From the NCBI RefSeq assembly GCF_006442205.1, contig NZ_VFVR01000004.1, positions 186,001-250,000 on the forward strand: DNA of 64,000 nt. The letters are read 5' to 3'. The first letter of the stretch is position 1. Each line of letters opens with the position of its first letter. Made by a program: the position numbers and the translations under genes. This document shows positions 8,263 to 17,130 of this stretch, piece after piece. Under the pieces are notes generated by a model that was not told the DNA's origin, made no database searches, and was given only the letters and a program-made list of their open reading frames with translations. The stretch comes from Mesorhizobium sp. B2-3-12. Lineage in GTDB: Bacteria > Pseudomonadota > Alphaproteobacteria > Rhizobiales > Rhizobiaceae.

Positions 8263-9657
8263 ATGTCGCCTGAAACGGAACGACTTCTGTCTGCTCTCGG
8301 CGACCGGCTGGGCGCCGGCGGCATCCTCGCCGGCTCCGACGTCGACCAGCGCTATCGCGACGATCCCGACGGCAAGCTTGGCGCACTTCCCGAAGCCGTG
8401 CTGCGGCCGCGCGACACAATTGGTGTCGCGGCTGTCCTTGCCGGTTGCAACGCTGTCGGCCAGCCGGTCGTCGTCCAGGGCGGACGCACCGGCCTGGCCG
8501 GCGGTGCCCGCGTCCAGCCGGGCGAGATCGTGCTGTCGCTGGAGCGCATGACCGGCCTTGCCCCGCCAGACATCCAAGCCGCCAGCATCATTGCCGAAGC
8601 CGGTGCCACGCTGCAGGCGGTGCAGGAGGCCGCCGACGGCGCCGGGCTGATGTTCGGCGTCGATATCGGCGCGCGGGGTTCGGCCACGGTCGGCGGCAAC
8701 ATCGCCACCAATGCCGGCGGCATCCGCGTGCTGCGCTATGGCATGTACCGGGCGCAGGTGCTGGGGTTGGAGGCGGTGCTTGCCGATGGGAGCGTGCTGA
8801 CGTCGCTGAAGGGCCTGCCCAAGGACAATTCCGGCTATGATCTAAGCCAGCTCTTCATCGGCGCGGAAGGGACGCTTGGCATCGTTACGCGCGCCGCGCT
8901 CCGGCTTCATCCGAAGCCAGCCTCCGAGGTGAACGCCTTCTGCGCGCTGCCCTCGCTCGATGCGGCGATCGCCCTGCTTGGTCTGCTGCGGCAGAAACTC
9001 GGTCCGCTTCTGTCCGCCTATGAGGTCAACTTCGCGCCGCTCTATGACCTCATGGTCGCCAGCATGGCCATGCCGGCGCCGCTGCCGGCTGGCGCGCCCG
9101 TCTATGTGCTGGCGGAGATCCAGGGCAGCGAGCCGGACCGCGACAGCGAGCGCTTCGCCGAAGTCCTGATGCAGGCGGTCGAGAACAGCGTCGTCGACGA
9201 TGTGGTCGTCTCGCAATCGCCGCGCGAATTCCGCGCGCTCTGGGACGTGCGCGAGGACGCCAATCGTATCCTGTTTGCGATCAAGGGCCTGATCGGTGTC
9301 GACATCAGCATCCCGCTGGCGCGCATGGGAGCCTTCCTGCAGGAAGCGGATGCCGCTATCCACGCCGTCGATCCCGGCGCCGACATCTATGTCTTCGGCC
9401 ATCTCGGCGACGGCAACCTGCACTATCAGGTCCTGACCAAGGATCCGGCGGCGGCCTATGGCATCATCTATCGGGGCGTGGCAGCGGCCGGCGGCGGCGT
9501 GTCGGCCGAGCACGGCATCGGGCTCGACAAGAAGCAGTGGCTGCATCTGGTGCGCAGCGAAGCCGAAATCGCCGCGATGCGGCGGCTGAAGACGGCGCTC
9601 GATCCGAAGAACATTCTTAACCCGGGACGGGTCTTCGACCTCGGCCCATCGGCTTGA
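8263..9657 (+). CDS. FAD-binding oxidase/dehydrogenase, GlcD/D-lactate dehydrogenase type
   Basis: A 464-residue flavoprotein. It has an N-terminal PCMH FAD-binding domain (VVVQGGRTGLAGG, GARGSATVGGNIATNAGG, EGTLGIVTRAALRL) and a C-terminal FAD-linked oxidase domain with the conserved FGHLGDGNLH and EHGIGLDKKQW motifs. Such enzymes oxidise 2-hydroxy acids (glycolate, D-lactate, 2-hydroxyglutarate) to 2-oxo acids. The 214-base gap before it shows no strong ribosome site or clear terminator, so it may be a separate transcription unit. It ends 3 bases from the convergent pot-type operon. Confidence 0.82.
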   Translation: MSPETERLLSALGDRLGAGGILAGSDVDQRYRDDPDGKLGALPEAVLRPRDTIGVAAVLAGCNAVGQPVVVQGGRTGLAGGARVQPGEIVLSLERMTGLAPPDIQAASIIAEAGATLQAVQEAADGAGLMFGVDIGARGSATVGGNIATNAGGIRVLRYGMYRAQVLGLEAVLADGSVLTSLKGLPKDNSGYDLSQLFIGAEGTLGIVTRAALRLHPKPASEVNAFCALPSLDAAIALLGLLRQKLGPLLSAYEVNFAPLYDLMVASMAMPAPLPAGAPVYVLAEIQGSEPDRDSERFAEVLMQAVENSVVDDVVVSQSPREFRALWDVREDANRILFAIKGLIGVDISIPLARMGAFLQEADAAIHAVDPGADIYVFGHLGDGNLHYQVLTKDPAAAYGIIYRGVAAAGGGVSAEHGIGLDKKQWLHLVRSEAEIAAMRRLKTALDPKNILNPGRVFDLGPSA

Positions 9658-9660
9658 ACC

Positions 9661-10461
9661 TCAATTCCGTTCCGTCGCCATCTGTCTGGGAATGAGAAAG
9701 CGGGCGGCGAGCACGCACAGCAGCACGGTGAACATCAGGATCAGCGCCACCAGCGCATTGATGTCTGGCGAGAAGCCAAGCCGCATCATCGCCCACAGCC
9801 TGACCGGCAGCGTGCTTTGCGTGCCGGTGACCAGGATGGTGATCATGGTCTCGTCGAAGGACAGCGCGAAGGCCAGGATGGCGCCGCCGACCATGGCGCT
9901 CGACAGGTTCGGCAGGATGATGCGCCAGAAGGTCTGCCAGCCGTTGGCGCCGAGATCGTAGGACGCTTCGACCAGCGTGCGGCTCATCGACTGCAGCCGC
10001 ATCAGCACGGTGCGATAGACGATCGCCAGCACGAACACCGTATGGCCGATGACGACCGTCAGCAACGAGCGTTCGAGGCCGATTTCGCGAAAGAAGATCA
10101 GCAGCGCCAGCCCGCTGATGATGGGCGGCATCAGGAACGGCAGGAAGATGATGAACTGCAGGATCGAACGGCCTGAGTGGCGGCCGTGATAGTAGAGTGC
10201 CAGCAGCGTTCCGCTGACCACCGACAGGATGACGGTGCAGACGCCGACCACCAGCGTGGTGCGCAGGGCGGCCAGAATGTCGTGGTTCCCCGCCAGCGCC
10301 ACATAGGTCGAAAGGGTAGGCGACGACCAGTCGACATTGCCATGTGAAATGATGAAGAACGACGACACGATCGGCACGAACAGCGGGCTGTAGAGCAGCA
10401 CCGCGACCAGCGTCGTGATCGCGGCAAGGAAGATCGTGGACGGCCGGGGCAGGGTGCTCAT
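9661..10461 (-). CDS. PotC-like ABC transporter permease
   Basis: A 266-residue inner-membrane permease of the spermidine/putrescine (POPT) class: six predicted helices and the EAA loop EASYDLGANGWQTFWRIILP that contacts the ATPase. It is the last gene of the minus-strand operon beginning at 17918 and overlaps the PotB-like gene by ATGA. The substrate is probably not a polyamine here, given the sugar-acid genes upstream. Confidence 0.88.
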   Translation of the reverse strand: MSTLPRPSTIFLAAITTLVAVLLYSPLFVPIVSSFFIISHGNVDWSSPTLSTYVALAGNHDILAALRTTLVVGVCTVILSVVSGTLLALYYHGRHSGRSILQFIIFLPFLMPPIISGLALLIFFREIGLERSLLTVVIGHTVFVLAIVYRTVLMRLQSMSRTLVEASYDLGANGWQTFWRIILPNLSSAMVGGAILAFALSFDETMITILVTGTQSTLPVRLWAMMRLGFSPDINALVALILMFTVLLCVLAARFLIPRQMATERN

Positions 10462-11330
10462 ACCGAGGTCCCCCGGCTGCGTCCGAACCGTTCGCCGATG
10501 AGAATGGCGGCGATCACTACGATCGCAAGCGCCACCGAGAGTGCGGCGCCGAAAGGCCAGTTATAGGCGGTGCCGAACTGGCTGTAGAGGATGCGCCCGA
10601 AGGTGAAGCCGCTGATCCCGCCGACCATCTGTGGCGTCAGGAAATCGCCGATCGCCAGCACGAAGACGAAACTCGCCGCCGAGGCGACGCCGGGCAGGCT
10701 GAGCGGCAAGGTGATGCGCAGGAATGTCTGCAGGCCGCTGGCGCCCAGATCGTCGGAGGCGCGCAGCAAGGTCTGCGGGATCCGCTCCAGCGAGAGGAAG
10801 ATCGGCAGGATGGCGAAGGGGATCAAAAGCAGGCTCAGCGTCAAAAGGATGGCGTTCATGTTGAACACGAACAGCGTCGAAGGCTGATCCAGGATGCCGA
10901 GCGCCACCAGCGCCTTGTTGAGGAAGCCATTGAGGCCGAGGATGCTGCGGATCGCGTAGATCTTGATGACGTAGCTCATCAGCAGCGGCACCAGCAGCAG
11001 CATCAGCAAGGCATAGCGCCACCGCCCTTTCAGCGTCGTCAGGAAATAGGCGGCGGGATAGGCGAGAAGGATGCATATGACGGCCACCGACACGCACAGC
11101 ACGATCGTGTTCCAGAACACCGGCAGAAAGATCGGATCGGTGAAGAACCTGACATAGTTGCCGAGCGTCGGCGCATGGACGATCGTGCCCTGGTCGACGC
11201 TGAAGAAGCTGTAGACCAGGAAGATCGCCAGCGGCACGAGGACGAAGACCACCGGCATGGCGAAGGCCAGCACCGTGATCAGCTGCGACAATCGCCGTTC
11301 CGCGGCATGTGTCGACCCGGCTCCGCTCAT
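10458..11330 (-). CDS. PotB-like ABC transporter permease
   Basis: A 290-residue inner-membrane protein with hydrophobic helices from about residue 15 on and the EAA-type loop RASDDLGASGLQTFLRITLPLSLPG. It overlaps the ATPase gene by ATGA at its start and the PotC-like gene at its end. Together with the PotC-like protein it forms the channel. Confidence 0.88.
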   Translation of the reverse strand: MSGAGSTHAAERRLSQLITVLAFAMPVVFVLVPLAIFLVYSFFSVDQGTIVHAPTLGNYVRFFTDPIFLPVFWNTIVLCVSVAVICILLAYPAAYFLTTLKGRWRYALLMLLLVPLLMSYVIKIYAIRSILGLNGFLNKALVALGILDQPSTLFVFNMNAILLTLSLLLIPFAILPIFLSLERIPQTLLRASDDLGASGLQTFLRITLPLSLPGVASAASFVFVLAIGDFLTPQMVGGISGFTFGRILYSQFGTAYNWPFGAALSVALAIVVIAAILIGERFGRSRGTSV

Positions 11331-12430
11331 GCCAGCACCAGATGGCCTTCATGCGGCGCGAACGAAAGCGAGACCGTCTCGCCCGATTTCAAAATACTGC
11401 CGTCGATCCGGCTCGGCATGCGCAACCGCAAGCGTTGCGCGGCATTGTCCGCTCCCGCCATGATCGTGGCAACCGTCGACGAACCGGCGAAGGCCAGATC
11501 GGCGATCGTGCCGGAAAAGCGATTGTCGCCATCATTGGCATCCGCAAGGCGCAAGGCTTCGGGACGGAACGCCGCGAAGGCGCTGGCGCCATCCGGTGCG
11601 GTTTTCAGATGCGGCTGATCGCTGATCGAGCAGACCAGTCGCCCCAGCGCGGTCTCGATCGGACGCTGCTCGCCTTGCACGGGACCGAGTTTTCCCGCCA
11701 CCAGATTGTTCTCGCCGAAGAAGCGCGCCACGAATTCGCAATTTGGCTTGTAGTAGAGCTCATGCGGCGTGCCGAGCTGGCGGATATGGCCGGCCTGCAT
11801 GACGCAGATCCGGTCGGCCATGCCGATCGCTTCTTCCTGGTCGTGGGTGACGAACAGGAAGGTGGTCTTGATCTCGCGCTGGATGGATTTCAGGAATTCC
11901 TGCATCTGCCGCCGCAGTTCGAGATCGAGCGCCGCCAGCGGCTCGTCGAGCAGGATCAGGCGCGGCTGGCAGATCAGCGCCCGGGCGAGCGCGACGCGCT
12001 GCCGCTGGCCCCCGGAAAGCTGCGCCGGGAAGCGCTCGGCGAAGCGCCCGAGCTGGACCAGCTCAAGGGCTTCCGCGACACGGCGCGCGATCTCCTTGCG
12101 CTTGATATGGCGCACCGAAAGCCCGTAGCCGACATTGCCGGAGACGGTCATGTGGGGGAACAGCGCATAGTCCTGGAACACGGTGTTGAACGGCCGCTTG
12201 TTGATCGGCATGCGGCTGATGTCCTGGCCGTCCAGCCGAATCTCACCCGCGGTCAGCGGTTCCAGCCCGCCGATCAACCGCAGCACCGTGGTCTTGCCGG
12301 AGCCTGATGGTCCAAGCACGGTGAGGAACTCGCCGTCCCGGATCGACAGGTCGATGTCGTGCAGCACGGGAACCGTGCCGTAGGATTTCGAGACGGACCG
12401 CAGCGTCAAGAGGTCGGTGTTCTGGCTCAT
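11327..12430 (-). CDS. PotA-like ABC transporter ATPase
   Basis: A 367-residue ATPase: Walker A GPSGSGKTT (about 40-48), Q-loop VFQDYALFPHMTV, signature LSGGQRQ, Walker B LILLDEPLAALD, switch His in FVTHDQEEA, and a C-terminal TOBE-like regulatory domain (FRPEALRLA). These make it the PotA/MalK long-ATPase type. The start MSQNTDLL (12430) is chosen; a second ATG five codons upstream is possible, and neither has a strong ribosome site. Confidence 0.88.
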   Translation of the reverse strand: MSQNTDLLTLRSVSKSYGTVPVLHDIDLSIRDGEFLTVLGPSGSGKTTVLRLIGGLEPLTAGEIRLDGQDISRMPINKRPFNTVFQDYALFPHMTVSGNVGYGLSVRHIKRKEIARRVAEALELVQLGRFAERFPAQLSGGQRQRVALARALICQPRLILLDEPLAALDLELRRQMQEFLKSIQREIKTTFLFVTHDQEEAIGMADRICVMQAGHIRQLGTPHELYYKPNCEFVARFFGENNLVAGKLGPVQGEQRPIETALGRLVCSISDQPHLKTAPDGASAFAAFRPEALRLADANDGDNRFSGTIADLAFAGSSTVATIMAGADNAAQRLRLRMPSRIDGSILKSGETVSLSFAPHEGHLVLA

Positions 12431-12452
12431 GGAATAGTCTCGCATACGCCGC

Positions 12453-12477
12453 GGCGGTCCGGAACGTCCGGACCGCC
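12453..12477 (-). terminator. stem-loop between binding-protein and ATPase genes
   Basis: GGCGGTCCGGA (12453-12463) and TCCGGACCGCC (12467-12477) form a perfect 11-base stem with a 3-base loop. It lies in the 76-base gap between the PotD-like stop and the PotA-like start. There is no following U-run on the minus strand, so it looks more like an mRNA-stabilising or attenuating hairpin, as often found downstream of binding-protein genes, than a full terminator. Confidence 0.55.
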
Positions 12478-12506
12478 GGGTCCTTCGAAATCAGGTGCGG
12501 AAAGGA

Positions 12507-13532
12507 TCAGGGTGTCGCCTTGACCTCGTTCCACAGATCCGAGCGCTTGAGCGGATCCTCGACATTGTTGAGCCAGACCAGCTTGTCGTTGCCGCCGGCG
12601 CTGCTCGACTCGACCACGGTGTTGCCGAAGCCGGTGCGCTCGGAAAGCTCGCCGCCGATCTTCTTGCTCAGCATGAAGTCGATCCACTTCTCGGCCGCCG
12701 CATTGTCGCGGACGCCCTTGGAGATCACCCAGTTGTCGAGCCAGGCAAGCGCGCCTTCGCTCGGGTTGACGTAGGCGACATGGGCGCCGATCTTCTGCAA
12801 CGCCTTGACCTGCTGCTGGCCGTAATTGGCCCAGATCAGCGCGACGTCATTGTTCTGGTAGATCTGCTGCGCCTCGTCGGCGGTGGTGTAGAAGCTCAGC
12901 ACATTGCGCTTGAGTTCGACCAGCTTGGCCTTGACCGCCGCCATCTGCTCCGCATCGAGGTTGAACGGATCCTTGTAGCCGAGCGTCAGCGCGGTGAACG
13001 AGAAATTGTGCTCGCCATTGTCGTAGGCCAGGATCTTGCCCTTGTAGGCCGGATCCCACAGCACCGACATCGAGGTCGGCGCCGGCTTGACCTTGTCGGT
13101 GTCGTAGATCAGCCCGATGGAATCGAAGCAGAATGGAATGCCGTAGACCTTGCCGTCCTTGGTGTCGCCGCTGACCTGCGACAGATCGCGAAAGCGCGGC
13201 AGCACCTCCTTCTGGTTCGGCAATTTCGTGATGTCGATCGGCGATACCAGATCGGCCTTGATGTAGCGCTGCAGCTGGGCGGTGTTGACGGCGAAGACAT
13301 CGAAGTCCTGACCTTCGCTGCCCTTGATCTTGGCCCAGATCTCGTCATCGCTGCCGATGAAGACGACATCGACGCCAATGCCAGTGGCGGCGGTGAAGTC
13401 CTTCACCCAGTCCGGGTCGGCGTAACCGTCCCAGGCCAGCACGCGAAGGTTCGCGGCGAGCGCCGCCGATGTCATCAGGCCAATGCCAAGCCCGATGGTC
13501 GCCAGTCTCAGAAATGCTTTCTTCAGTCCCAT
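12507..13532 (-). CDS. PotD/PotF-like periplasmic solute-binding protein
   Basis: A 341-residue protein from an ATG at 13532 that has a GGGAG ribosome site. A Sec signal peptide (cleavage after ALA near residue 26) is followed by NLRVLAWDGYADPDWVKDF, the typical opening of the SBP_bac_8/PotD class, and a FCFDSIGLIYDTDKV hinge region. Acidic residues that hold polyamine amines in PotD cannot be judged without alignment. It is co-transcribed with arabinonate dehydratase, SDR and FAH genes, so a sugar acid or related compound is an alternative ligand. Confidence 0.85.
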   Translation of the reverse strand: MGLKKAFLRLATIGLGIGLMTSAALAANLRVLAWDGYADPDWVKDFTAATGIGVDVVFIGSDDEIWAKIKGSEGQDFDVFAVNTAQLQRYIKADLVSPIDITKLPNQKEVLPRFRDLSQVSGDTKDGKVYGIPFCFDSIGLIYDTDKVKPAPTSMSVLWDPAYKGKILAYDNGEHNFSFTALTLGYKDPFNLDAEQMAAVKAKLVELKRNVLSFYTTADEAQQIYQNNDVALIWANYGQQQVKALQKIGAHVAYVNPSEGALAWLDNWVISKGVRDNAAAEKWIDFMLSKKIGGELSERTGFGNTVVESSSAGGNDKLVWLNNVEDPLKRSDLWNEVKATP

Positions 13533-13585
13533 TTCTAATCTCCCATTGTCGTTCTGGTGGACCGCAATTTCCGGGGCTCTTGCCG

Positions 13586-14584
13586 TCACAGCGGGGTGAC
13601 GGTGACCAGCCCCTCGTCCGGGACCGAAACCATCCGGTTGCGCAGTGGCTTGCCGAATGCCGGTGCCTGGATTTCATACTCGTCGCCGGAGGCCGTCTTG
13701 ATGCCGGAGGCGTAGCTCATCACCGCCGCGCCGAAGAAATAGGCGTGCAGGTCGCCCGCCCTGCGGTGCATCGGGTAGCGGAAATGGAAATGTTCGAGAT
13801 TGGCGATCGAGTGCGACATGTGCGCTTCGCCCGACAGGAATTCCTGTTCCCAGACGACCGCGCCGTCGCGCAGGATGCGGGAATGGCCCCGCACTTCTTC
13901 GGGCAGGTCGCCTACCAAAAGCTCCGGGCCGATCGAGCAGGAGCGCAGCTTGGAGTGGGCGAGGTAAAGGTAGTTCTCGCCCTCGGTCACATGGTCGGAA
14001 TATTCGTTGCCGAGCGCATAGCCGATGCGGTAGGGGCGGCCATCCGGCCCATTGAGGTAGAGCCCGACGATCTCGGCCTCTTCCGCGCCAGCTTTCGCGA
14101 ATGCGGGCATCGGCAGGTCGGCGCCAGGCGGAACCACGCAGGTGCCAACGCCCTTGAAGAACCATTCGGGCTGGATGCCGATCTTGCCGGCGCCAGGCTT
14201 GCCGCCTTCCAGGCCCATCTTGAAGATCTTCAGCGAATCCGATTCCTCGGCCTCCTCGCCATGTGTCAGCAAGTGCATCTGGTTGCGCGCGGCGGCGCTT
14301 CCGGTGTGGGTCAGGCCGGTGCCTGTGACCAGGAAGCGCGCCGGCTCCGGATGGTCGACGGGGGCGAGCACGCGGCCATCGCGCAGCAGTTCGTCATAGT
14401 CGACCGTCGCGGTGCCGGTCCGCTTCTCGGCCAGCGCCGCGATGGACGTGCCCTGGGCGATCGCTGCTTCGGCGAGCTCCAGCACGCTGCTGGTCTTGTC
14501 GAGCGTGTGTAGCCGATTGCCGTCATCGGAAACGCGGCCGACCCGCCTGCCGCCATCGAGCGGTGTGTACTGAACGAGACGCAT
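13586..14584 (-). CDS. GguC/AraD1-like fumarylacetoacetate hydrolase superfamily protein
   Basis: A 332-residue protein starting MRLVQYTPLDGGRRVG behind an AAGGAGAAGG ribosome site. TGLTHTGSAAARNQMH, EWFFKGVG, the acidic GAEEAEIVGLYLN segment and YALGNEYSDHVTE are in the FAH-superfamily pattern of AraD1/GguC proteins. In rhizobia these accompany arabinose and galactose genes. A role as 2-keto-3-deoxy-L-arabinonate dehydratase-like enzyme, making alpha-ketoglutarate semialdehyde, fits the L-arabinonate dehydratase two genes upstream. The exact reaction is inferred from context. Confidence 0.75.
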   Translation of the reverse strand: MRLVQYTPLDGGRRVGRVSDDGNRLHTLDKTSSVLELAEAAIAQGTSIAALAEKRTGTATVDYDELLRDGRVLAPVDHPEPARFLVTGTGLTHTGSAAARNQMHLLTHGEEAEESDSLKIFKMGLEGGKPGAGKIGIQPEWFFKGVGTCVVPPGADLPMPAFAKAGAEEAEIVGLYLNGPDGRPYRIGYALGNEYSDHVTEGENYLYLAHSKLRSCSIGPELLVGDLPEEVRGHSRILRDGAVVWEQEFLSGEAHMSHSIANLEHFHFRYPMHRRAGDLHAYFFGAAVMSYASGIKTASGDEYEIQAPAFGKPLRNRMVSVPDEGLVTVTPL

Positions 14585-14613
14585 GAAAAACCTTCTCCTT
14601 GAGACCGTACGGA

Positions 14614-15393
14614 TCACACCCAGCCGGCATCGACGATGAACTGCTGGCTCGTGCACATCAGGCTGTCGTCGGCGGCGAGGAACAGCGCCATGCGCGCGAT
14701 ATCGGAAGGCTGCAGCCGGTCGGGCAGGCATTGCCTCTCCGCGATCTGGCGTTCGCCGGCCGGGTTCAGCCACAGCCGCATTTGGCGCTCGGTCATGACC
14801 CAGCCAGGCACCATGCAGTTGACGCGGATTCGCTCGGGGCCTAGTTCGCGTGCCAGCGCCCGCGTCATGCCGTAGACAGCGGCCTTCGCGGTGACATAGG
14901 CCGGGCAATCGGGATCGCCGACCATCCAGGTGATGGAGCCGAAATTGATGATCGAGCCGCCGCCCAGCGAACTCATTTGCGGGCGCACCGCCTGGGCGGC
15001 GAAGAACTGGTGGCGCAGATTGACCGCCATGCGGTCGTCCCAATAGGCTACCGTAACGTCCTTGGTCTGGTGGCGGTCGTCATTGCCGGCATTGTTGCAC
15101 AGCACCTGGATCGGGCCGTTGTGCTGCATCGCCTGCACGGTTGCCGCCTGCAGCTGCTCGACATTGCGCAGGTCGCAGGCAATGAACAGCGGCGCGGGGT
15201 GTCCCTCGGCCGCGATCGCATTGATCAGGCGCCGCGAAGGCTCCTCGGCCAGATCGACGAAGGCAACGCGGCTGCCTTGCGCGCAGAAATGGCGCACCAG
15301 GCTTTCCCCGATGCCGCTGCCGCCACCGGTAATGAACACGCTGCGGCCCTTGAGGCTGGGGTAGGTCGCGTAGCTACCGATCTGATCCGTCAT
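14614..15393 (-). CDS. SDR-family sugar dehydrogenase
   Basis: A 259-residue classical short-chain dehydrogenase: cofactor motif TGGGSGIG (22-29), LCNNAGNDDRH, catalytic Ser in INFGSITW and YVTAK for Tyr/Lys, and a VNCMVPGWV segment. The acidic residue after beta-2 (AFVDLAEE) favours NAD. Between the L-arabinonate dehydratase and the GguC-like gene, its likely job is oxidation of L-arabinose or a similar aldose to the lactone. The expected lactonase is not seen in the window. Xylose or galactose dehydrogenase are alternatives. Confidence 0.75.
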   Translation of the reverse strand: MTDQIGSYATYPSLKGRSVFITGGGSGIGESLVRHFCAQGSRVAFVDLAEEPSRRLINAIAAEGHPAPLFIACDLRNVEQLQAATVQAMQHNGPIQVLCNNAGNDDRHQTKDVTVAYWDDRMAVNLRHQFFAAQAVRPQMSSLGGGSIINFGSITWMVGDPDCPAYVTAKAAVYGMTRALARELGPERIRVNCMVPGWVMTERQMRLWLNPAGERQIAERQCLPDRLQPSDIARMALFLAADDSLMCTSQQFIVDAGWV

Positions 15394-15402
15394 CGCGCGC
15401 CT

Positions 15403-17130
15403 CTAATGGGAATGCCGGGGGATACCGGCATCGCGCCGGCCGACGAGAAAGTCGAAGTCGCAGCCCTTGTCGGCCTGCAGCACGCGCTCGACATAGAGGC
15501 TCTGGTAGCCGCCCTGCGGCGGCGCCGGCGGCTTCCAGTCACGGCGGCGGATCGCCAGTTCCTCATCCGACACCAAAAGCTCCAGCCGGCGGCCGGCGAC
15601 GTCGAGCTCGATGATATCGCCGTCACGCACCAGGGCCAGCGTACCGCCAGCCGCGGCCTCGGGCGCCACATGCAGCACCACGGTGCCATAGGCCGTGCCG
15701 CTCATGCGCGCGTCCGAAATGCGCACCATGTCGGAGACGCCTTCCCTGAGCAGCTTGGCCGGCAGCGGCATGTTGCCGACCTCGGCCATCCCGGGATAAC
15801 CGCGCGGCCCGCAGTTTTTCAGCACCATCACCGAGGAGGCATCGATATCCAGTTCCGGATCGTCGATGCGGGCATGGTAGTGCTCGATATTCTCGAAGAC
15901 GACGGCCTTGCCGCGATGCTGCATCAACTCCGGCGTCGCGGCCGACGGCTTGATGACGGCGCCATTGGGCGCCAGATTGCCGCGCAGGATCGAAATGCCG
16001 CCCTCCTTGGTCAGCGGCTCGCTCAGCGGCCGGATGACCTCACGGTTGTAGTTGGGCGCGCCGTCGATCAGTTCACCGATGGTCTTGGCGCTGACGGTCA
16101 TGACGTCGCGATGAAGAAGCCCCACTTCATCAAGCGACGCCATGACCGCAGCTAGCCCCCCGGCATAGTAGAAATCTTCCATCAGGAACCGGCCCGACGG
16201 CATTAGGTCGACAATGGTCGGGACGTCGCGGCCAAGGCGGTCCCAGTCGTCGAGACCGAGATCGACACCGACCCGGTTGGCGATGGCGATCAGATGCAGC
16301 ACCGCATTGGTCGAGCCGCCGATCGCGCCATTGACGCGGATGGCATTCTCGAAAGCCTGCCGGGTGAGGATCTGTGCGATCGTCACGTCCCGATGAACCA
16401 GGTCGACGATCTGCCGTCCGGCCATCTGGGCGAGCACGCCACGGCGCGAATCCACCGCCGGGATCGCGGCATTGTCCGGCATGCCGATGCCGAGCGCTTC
16501 CACCATGCTGGCCATCGTTGAAGCGGTGCCCATCGTCATGCAGCTGCCCGCCGACCGGCTCTGGCCCTGCTCGGCGGCGAGGAAGTCGGCGACCGGCATG
16601 CGGCCGGCCTTGACCTCCTCGGCGAATTTCCAGACATGCGTGCCCGAGCCGATATCCTGTCCGCGGAACTTGCCATTGAGCATCGGCCCGCCGGAGACGG
16701 CGATGGTCGGCAGGTTGCACGAGGCGGCCCCCATCAAGAGCGCCGGCGTGGTCTTGTCGCAGCCGACAAGCAGGATGACGCCGTCGATCGGATTGCCACG
16801 GATGGATTCCTCGACATCCATGCTGGCCAGGTTGCGGAACAGCATGGCGGTCGGGCGCATGTTGCTTTCGCCCAGCGACATCACCGGAAACTCCAGCGGC
16901 AGGCCGCCGGCCTCGTAGACGCCCCGTTTGACGTGGTCCGCCAGCGCCCGCAGATGCGCATTGCATGGTGTCAGTTCCGACCAGGTGTTGCAGATACCGA
17001 TCACCGGGCGACCGTCGAAAGCATCCGCGGGAATGCCCTGGTTCTTCATCCAGCTGCGGTGCATGAAGGCGTTCTTGCCTTCACCGCCGAACCAGGCTTC
17101 GGACCGCAATTTGCGTTTGGTCTCGGTCAC
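15403..17130 (-). CDS. L-arabinonate dehydratase (IlvD/EDD family)
   Basis: A 575-residue Fe-S dehydratase. Its opening (KRKLRSEAWFGG, FMHRSWMKNQGIP) and length agree with the crystallised Rhizobium leguminosarum L-arabinonate dehydratase. The three cluster cysteines expected for a [2Fe-2S] centre are at about 56 (TPCN), 124 (GCDKTTP) and 197 (GSCMTMG), and the Mg-binding MRISDARMSG motif is present. It converts L-arabinonate to 2-keto-3-deoxy-L-arabinonate. It overlaps the gntR stop by ATGA. D-fuconate or D-galactonate activity is a known side specificity of the family. Confidence 0.85.
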   Translation of the reverse strand: MTETKRKLRSEAWFGGEGKNAFMHRSWMKNQGIPADAFDGRPVIGICNTWSELTPCNAHLRALADHVKRGVYEAGGLPLEFPVMSLGESNMRPTAMLFRNLASMDVEESIRGNPIDGVILLVGCDKTTPALLMGAASCNLPTIAVSGGPMLNGKFRGQDIGSGTHVWKFAEEVKAGRMPVADFLAAEQGQSRSAGSCMTMGTASTMASMVEALGIGMPDNAAIPAVDSRRGVLAQMAGRQIVDLVHRDVTIAQILTRQAFENAIRVNGAIGGSTNAVLHLIAIANRVGVDLGLDDWDRLGRDVPTIVDLMPSGRFLMEDFYYAGGLAAVMASLDEVGLLHRDVMTVSAKTIGELIDGAPNYNREVIRPLSEPLTKEGGISILRGNLAPNGAVIKPSAATPELMQHRGKAVVFENIEHYHARIDDPELDIDASSVMVLKNCGPRGYPGMAEVGNMPLPAKLLREGVSDMVRISDARMSGTAYGTVVLHVAPEAAAGGTLALVRDGDIIELDVAGRRLELLVSDEELAIRRRDWKPPAPPQGGYQSLYVERVLQADKGCDFDFLVGRRDAGIPRHSH

